Source: Solirubrobacteraceae bacterium | Lineage (GTDB): Bacteria > Actinomycetota > Thermoleophilia > Solirubrobacterales > Solirubrobacteraceae | Reading direction: 5' to 3' | Assembly: GCA_030681525.1 (NCBI GenBank) | Contig: JAUXSD010000151.1 | Coordinates: forward strand, 1-64,000 | DNA length: 64,000 nucleotides | Shown: piece by piece, positions 60,381-64,000 of the stretch | Layout: each line of letters begins with the position of its first letter | Numbering within the stretch: position 1 is the first letter of the stretch | The notes under the pieces: generated by a model | Databases searched by the model: none | The model's input: the letters and a program-made list of their open reading frames with translations, nothing else | Told to the model about the DNA's origin: nothing | Position numbers and translations under genes: made by a program

Positions 60381-62264
60381 TCAGGTCTTGTCCTTCGCCG
60401 GCGGGGCGCTCTTCGGCCGCTCGTCGCCGGCGTCGTACATGGCCTTGAACTCGCCCCGGTAGCTCTCGTAGACGACGTTGCGCTTGACCTTCAGGGTCGG
60501 CGTGAGCTCGTCGTTGTCCTGCGAGAGGTCGCGCTCGAGGATCTTGAACTTCTTGACCTGCTCGATGCGGGCGAACTTCCTGTTGGCGTCGTCGACGGCG
60601 CCCTGCAGCTCCTTGCGCACCGCCGGGTCCTTCGCGAGATCCGCGGGCTCCTTCGACGCGGCGCCCACCTTCTCGGCCAGCGCGCCGGCCTCGTCGGGAT
60701 CGATCGTCAGCAGCGCGGTGAGGTAGGGCCGGCGGTCGCCGAAGACCACCGCCTGGGAGATCCAGCGGCACAGCTTGAGCGCGTTCTCGACGTTCGACGG
60801 CGAGATGTTCTTGCCGCTCGACGTGATGATGAGGTCCTTCTTGCGGCCGGTGATCGAGAGGTAGCCGTCCTCGTCGAGCTCGCCGAGATCGCCCGAGTGC
60901 AGCCACCCGTCGGCGGTCAGCGTCTCGGCCGTCGCCTCGGCGTTGTTGTAGTAGCCCTGGAAGATGTTCGGCCCGCGCATGAGGATCTCGCCGTCCTCGG
61001 CGATCTTCACCTCGCAGACGCCCGGCAGCGGCTTGCCGACGGTGCCGAAGCGGTGCTCGTCGATCGTGTTGAGCGTCTCGACGGCGCACGTCTCGGTCAT
61101 GCCGTAGCCCTCGAGCACCCAGATGCCGGCCGCGCGAAAGAACTCGAGGATCTCGGTGTCGATCGGCGCCGCGCCCGACAGCGCGAGCTTCATGCGCCCG
61201 CCGAACAGGTCGCGGATCTTGTGCAGGACGAGCTTCTCGGCGAGCGCGTGCTGCGCCTTGAGCACGAGGCCCGGATGCCCGCCGTAGTCCTCGCGCCGGG
61301 CGACCTGTCGGCCGACGCCGATCGCCCAGTGGAAGATCTTCGCCTTGGCCCCGCCGGCCGCCTCGGCCTTGGCCGTCGCCGCGGCATGGATCTTCTCGAA
61401 GATACGCGGCACCGACGGCAGGTGCGTCGGCTTGATGAGCTGCACGTCCTCGACGATCTTCTTCGGGTCGCGGCGCCAGTAGGCCATCTCGGCGCCGGCG
61501 TCGACGGCGACGAGCTGCACGATCCGCGTGAGCACGTGGGCGAGCGGCAGGAAGACGTAGACGACGTCGTCGCCCGCGGCGAAGCCGACGCGCGGATGGA
61601 CGCCGTCGATGTCCGCGCGCAGGTTGCCGTGGGTGAGCATGCAGCCCTTCGGCGGGCCGGTGGTGCCGGACGTGTAGACGATCGTCGCGAGGTCCTCGAG
61701 GCCGATCCCGGCCACGCGGGCGTCGAGGTCGGCGTCCGAGACGTCGGCGCCGGCCGCGCGCAGGGCGTCGAGCGTCATCGCGTCCTCGCCGTCGCCGTCG
61801 AAGCGGAAGAGATGCTCGAGCTTGGGCAGGGCGTCGCGGATCTCGGCGATCTTCGCGAGCTGCTCGCCGTCCTCGCAGAAGAGCGCCATCGCGCCGCTGT
61901 GGTCGAGGACGTACTCGCACTCCTCCGGCGAGTTGGTCTGGTAGACCGGCACCACGACCGCGCCCGCGCACATCGCGCCGAAGTCGGCGAGGGTCCATTC
62001 GGCGCGCGTGTTGGAGAGGATCGCGACGCGGTCGCCGGGCTTGACGCCGAGCGCGATGAGGCCCTTGGCGATCACCCGCACGTCGGCGCCGAGCTGGGGA
62101 TAGGTGGTGCGGGTCCAGACGTCGCCCTCGGGCGAGCGCATGGCGACGCCGCTGAAGCGCTCGGCGGCGTCGAGGACGAGCGCCGCGATCGTCCGTGCGC
62201 GCGTCTCCGCGGGCGACGGCTCGGCGGCGGCCTTGCCGGTGGTCGTGACGTTTTCCGTGCTCAT
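60381..62264 (-). CDS. Long-chain acyl-CoA synthetase
   Basis: 627 aa AMP-forming ligase. P-loop TSGTTGPPKGCMLTHGN, ALSGAAPI, YGMTET and the hinge SITGRKKDLIITSSGKNISP are present. The C-terminal domain is of the long-chain (FadD15-like) type with LKVKRNVVYESYRGEF. The ATG follows TAGGAT by 6 nt (plus-strand 62271-62276), so it is probably leaderless. It activates fatty acids with CoA. Confidence 0.93.
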   Translation of the reverse strand: MSTENVTTTGKAAAEPSPAETRARTIAALVLDAAERFSGVAMRSPEGDVWTRTTYPQLGADVRVIAKGLIALGVKPGDRVAILSNTRAEWTLADFGAMCAGAVVVPVYQTNSPEECEYVLDHSGAMALFCEDGEQLAKIAEIRDALPKLEHLFRFDGDGEDAMTLDALRAAGADVSDADLDARVAGIGLEDLATIVYTSGTTGPPKGCMLTHGNLRADIDGVHPRVGFAAGDDVVYVFLPLAHVLTRIVQLVAVDAGAEMAYWRRDPKKIVEDVQLIKPTHLPSVPRIFEKIHAAATAKAEAAGGAKAKIFHWAIGVGRQVARREDYGGHPGLVLKAQHALAEKLVLHKIRDLFGGRMKLALSGAAPIDTEILEFFRAAGIWVLEGYGMTETCAVETLNTIDEHRFGTVGKPLPGVCEVKIAEDGEILMRGPNIFQGYYNNAEATAETLTADGWLHSGDLGELDEDGYLSITGRKKDLIITSSGKNISPSNVENALKLCRWISQAVVFGDRRPYLTALLTIDPDEAGALAEKVGAASKEPADLAKDPAVRKELQGAVDDANRKFARIEQVKKFKILERDLSQDNDELTPTLKVKRNVVYESYRGEFKAMYDAGDERPKSAPPAKDKT

Positions 62265-62350
62265 GGGGGGATCCTACGGCGCGCGCAGGGTCTGGAGGGC
62301 CGTTTGACCCGCCGGGCCCCGTCGCAAACGCCGGTCTGCGGCGCCGGAAC

Positions 62351-64000
62351 CTAGCGCGCGACGCGAAACGCCCGGCTGACCGGGCCGGCGCGGCCGCCGC
62401 CGGTGTCGAGCGCGCGCACCGACAGGCGGTAGCGGCCGAGCGCCAGCGTGCGCTTGGCGAACACCGGGGAGAGCGTGAACGAGCGCCGGCCGCTGCGCAG
62501 CGACACCGTGCGCGCGCCCTTCAGCGTGACGTAGCGGGTGCAGCGCCGCGCGGTGCGCGAGCGCCGGCGCGGTGGCGCGACGCACCTCGCGCCCCGCCGG
62601 ATCCCGCTGCGCGCGATCGCGACGCGCGCCGTCACCTTCGCGGGGCGCGAGAGCGTGACGCTCACCTTCGCGCGCGTGGCCCGGCGGGCACGGCGCCGCG
62701 GGCGCCGGGTGGCCTTCCGCGCGCGGTGCAGCGTCGCGGGCGTGATTTGCAGCTGGCCGAGCGTCACGCTCGCGGCCCGCAGGGGGCTCGCGGGCGTCGG
62801 CGGGGGCGACGGCGGCGCGACCGGCAGCGGTACGGCGGCGAACGAGGCGCCGACCGCCCGGTCGCCGGCCATCGCGATCGTGCAGCTCGGCCCGTCGCCG
62901 GCCCCGGCGCACGCGCCCGACCAGCCCGCGAAGCGCGATCCCGGCACCGGCGTCGCCGTGAGCGTGACCTCGCGGCCGGCGCCGAGCCGCTGCGTGCAGT
63001 CGGTCGCGCAGTCGATCCCCGCCGGCTGGCTGGAGATCGTCCCGCGGGCGATCTGGTCGACGGCCACCGCCAGGCGCGGCGTGGCGGGCGGACCGTGTCC
63101 GGCCGCATCGAAGCGCAGCACGCGGTTGTTGCCGCGGTCGGCGACCAGCAGCGTCCCGCCGTCAGGGCTCAGCGCCAGGCCGCCCGGCTCGATGACCTCG
63201 CCGGCGCCGGCGCCCTCGCCGGCGAGCGTGTCCCACGTGTAGCCGTCGCCGTCGGGGGTGCCGCGCACGACGCGGGCGCCGTTCGGCGTGGCCGGCCGCA
63301 GCTCCGAGACGTAGAGCGTCCCGCCGGCCGGATCGACGGCGACGCCGTCGGGGTGATCCCAGACGGTGGTCCCGTCGGGTCCGGCGACGTTGGCACCCGC
63401 GATGACGTCGCGCACGCGCGCGTCGTCCGTCGCGAAGACCTTGCCGGCCCCGTCCCAGGCGACCGCGGTCGGGTCCGACAGCCCGGTGCGCTGGCTCGCC
63501 ACGGTCCCGTCGGCGGCCAGCGTGACGATCCGGTCGTGGCCGGTGTCGGCCACGAAGACGCTGCCGGCGGGGCCCGCGACGACCGACTGCGGATCGGCCA
63601 CGACGCCGGGCGCCGTCGTCCGCAGGACGCTGCCGTCGGGCGCGAGGACGACGACGCGGTCGTTGCCGGTGTCGGCGACGACGGTGTTGCCCGCCGCGTC
63701 GAACGTCACCGCCGACGGCAGGCTGAACTGGCCCGCCGCGGCGCCCTCGCTGGGATAGCCGGTGAAGCCGCTCACGAGGCCGAGCTGGCCGGCGAACGTC
63801 CCGTCGGGGTCGGCGCGCGCGACGCGGTAGTTGAAGCTGTCGGCCACCGCGATCCCACCGTCGGGCGAGAACGCGACGCCGCGGGGGCGCGTGAAGTAGC
63901 CGGCGCTGCGGCCGGCGATGCCCCACGCGGCGGCGAGGCCGCCGTTCGGCGCGAGCACGTGGATGCGGTTGTTGGCGGTGTCCGCGACCGCGACGCCGCC
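62351..64000 (-). CDS. NHL-repeat surface/secreted protein, 3' part (right edge)
   Basis: At least 549 aa; the N-terminus lies beyond 64000. Six or more NHL-like propeller repeats are visible (GGVAVADTANNRIHVL, GIAVADSFNYRVARADPDG, NTVVADTGNDRVVVLAPDG, GSVFVADTGHDRIVTL, GTLLVADRGNNRVLRF). An InlB-type repeat domain follows (EVTLTATPVPGSRFAGWSG), then an Arg-rich beta domain ending VSRAFRVAR. Such C-terminal domains are frequent in Thermoleophilia, as I recall. Likely an extracellular binding protein. Confidence 0.85.
   Translation of the reverse strand, partial: GGVAVADTANNRIHVLAPNGGLAAAWGIAGRSAGYFTRPRGVAFSPDGGIAVADSFNYRVARADPDGTFAGQLGLVSGFTGYPSEGAAAGQFSLPSAVTFDAAGNTVVADTGNDRVVVLAPDGSVLRTTAPGVVADPQSVVAGPAGSVFVADTGHDRIVTLAADGTVASQRTGLSDPTAVAWDGAGKVFATDDARVRDVIAGANVAGPDGTTVWDHPDGVAVDPAGGTLYVSELRPATPNGARVVRGTPDGDGYTWDTLAGEGAGAGEVIEPGGLALSPDGGTLLVADRGNNRVLRFDAAGHGPPATPRLAVAVDQIARGTISSQPAGIDCATDCTQRLGAGREVTLTATPVPGSRFAGWSGACAGAGDGPSCTIAMAGDRAVGASFAAVPLPVAPPSPPPTPASPLRAASVTLGQLQITPATLHRARKATRRPRRRARRATRAKVSVTLSRPAKVTARVAIARSGIRRGARCVAPPRRRSRTARRCTRYVTLKGARTVSLRSGRRSFTLSPVFAKRTLALGRYRLSVRALDTGGGRAGPVSRAFRVAR

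Overview
This window is about 64 kb of very GC-rich, densely packed bacterial DNA. GTG and TTG starts are frequent, ATGA and GTGA overlaps are common, and many promoters look leaderless. The gene content points to an actinobacterium: a group 1h (former group 5) high-affinity [NiFe] hydrogenase, an ECF sigma factor, LPFTG sortase substrates and an Arg-rich NHL-repeat surface protein. The overall style, especially the Arg-rich C-terminus of the last gene, suggests class Thermoleophilia (Solirubrobacterales). That placement is an inference from gene content, not from a marker tree.

1-11,418: an atmospheric-H2 oxidation operon. It runs from the C-terminus of HypE (ending PRIC) through the small and large hydrogenase subunits, a NifU-like Fe-S protein, three proteins of unknown function, an M52 maturation protease, HypA, HypB, a double-SIS-domain protein and HypF. 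HypC and HypD are not in the window. 11,450-22,281: two small unknown genes, a TroA-type Mn/Zn ABC importer with a convergent Fur-family regulator, a rhomboid protease, a TetR/GST-like pair with a tandem palindromic operator, lipA, a methyltransferase coupled to lipB, and a LysR regulator. 22,291-30,559: two complete E1alpha/E1beta/E2 sets (branched-chain-type and pyruvate-type 2-oxoacid dehydrogenases) separated by two membrane or surface genes. The shared E3 (lpd) lies at 37.8-39.1 kb, so lipoate synthesis and its client enzymes sit within about 21 kb.

30,669-40,405: a Tat-exported flavin amine oxidase, a membrane diguanylate cyclase, an ECF sigma factor with a beta-propeller membrane partner, an ArsR/SRPBCC pair with a 24-bp palindromic operator over the start codon, a LysE exporter, a 163-bp MITE-like relic, a DsbA/HCCA-isomerase-like protein, lpd and thiE. 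40,464-42,697: a TPP riboswitch controlling thiO-thiS-thiG, divergent from thiE. 42,694-52,743: SnoaL-like protein, cupredoxin, nuclease/phosphatase-fold protein, argF, a basic phasin-like protein, an rRNA/tRNA uracil methyltransferase lacking its Fe-S cysteines, an XRE/nucleotidyltransferase module beside a decayed ORF, YceH, an M48 peptidase, a quinone oxidoreductase, a zinc ribbon protein and a PAS-LuxR regulator.

53,225-56,898: a cell-surface operon of two LPFTG-anchored proteins (a Pro/Ala-rich Cys-repeat stalk protein and a DUF3494 ice-binding-type adhesin) plus a helical protein. 57,001-60,307: a translationally coupled trio on the minus strand: a glycosyltransferase-PHP phosphoesterase fusion, a uracil-DNA-glycosylase-fold protein that keeps Fe-S cysteines but lacks catalytic motifs, and an integral membrane protein. 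60,381-64,000: a long-chain acyl-CoA synthetase and the 3' part of an NHL-repeat secreted protein that runs off the right edge.

The least explained material is the unknown genes inside the hydrogenase operon, the GT4-PHP/UDG-like/membrane trio, the LPFTG operon, and several perfect inverted repeats in intergenic DNA. Nothing here has been compared with databases; family assignments rest on recognised motifs.
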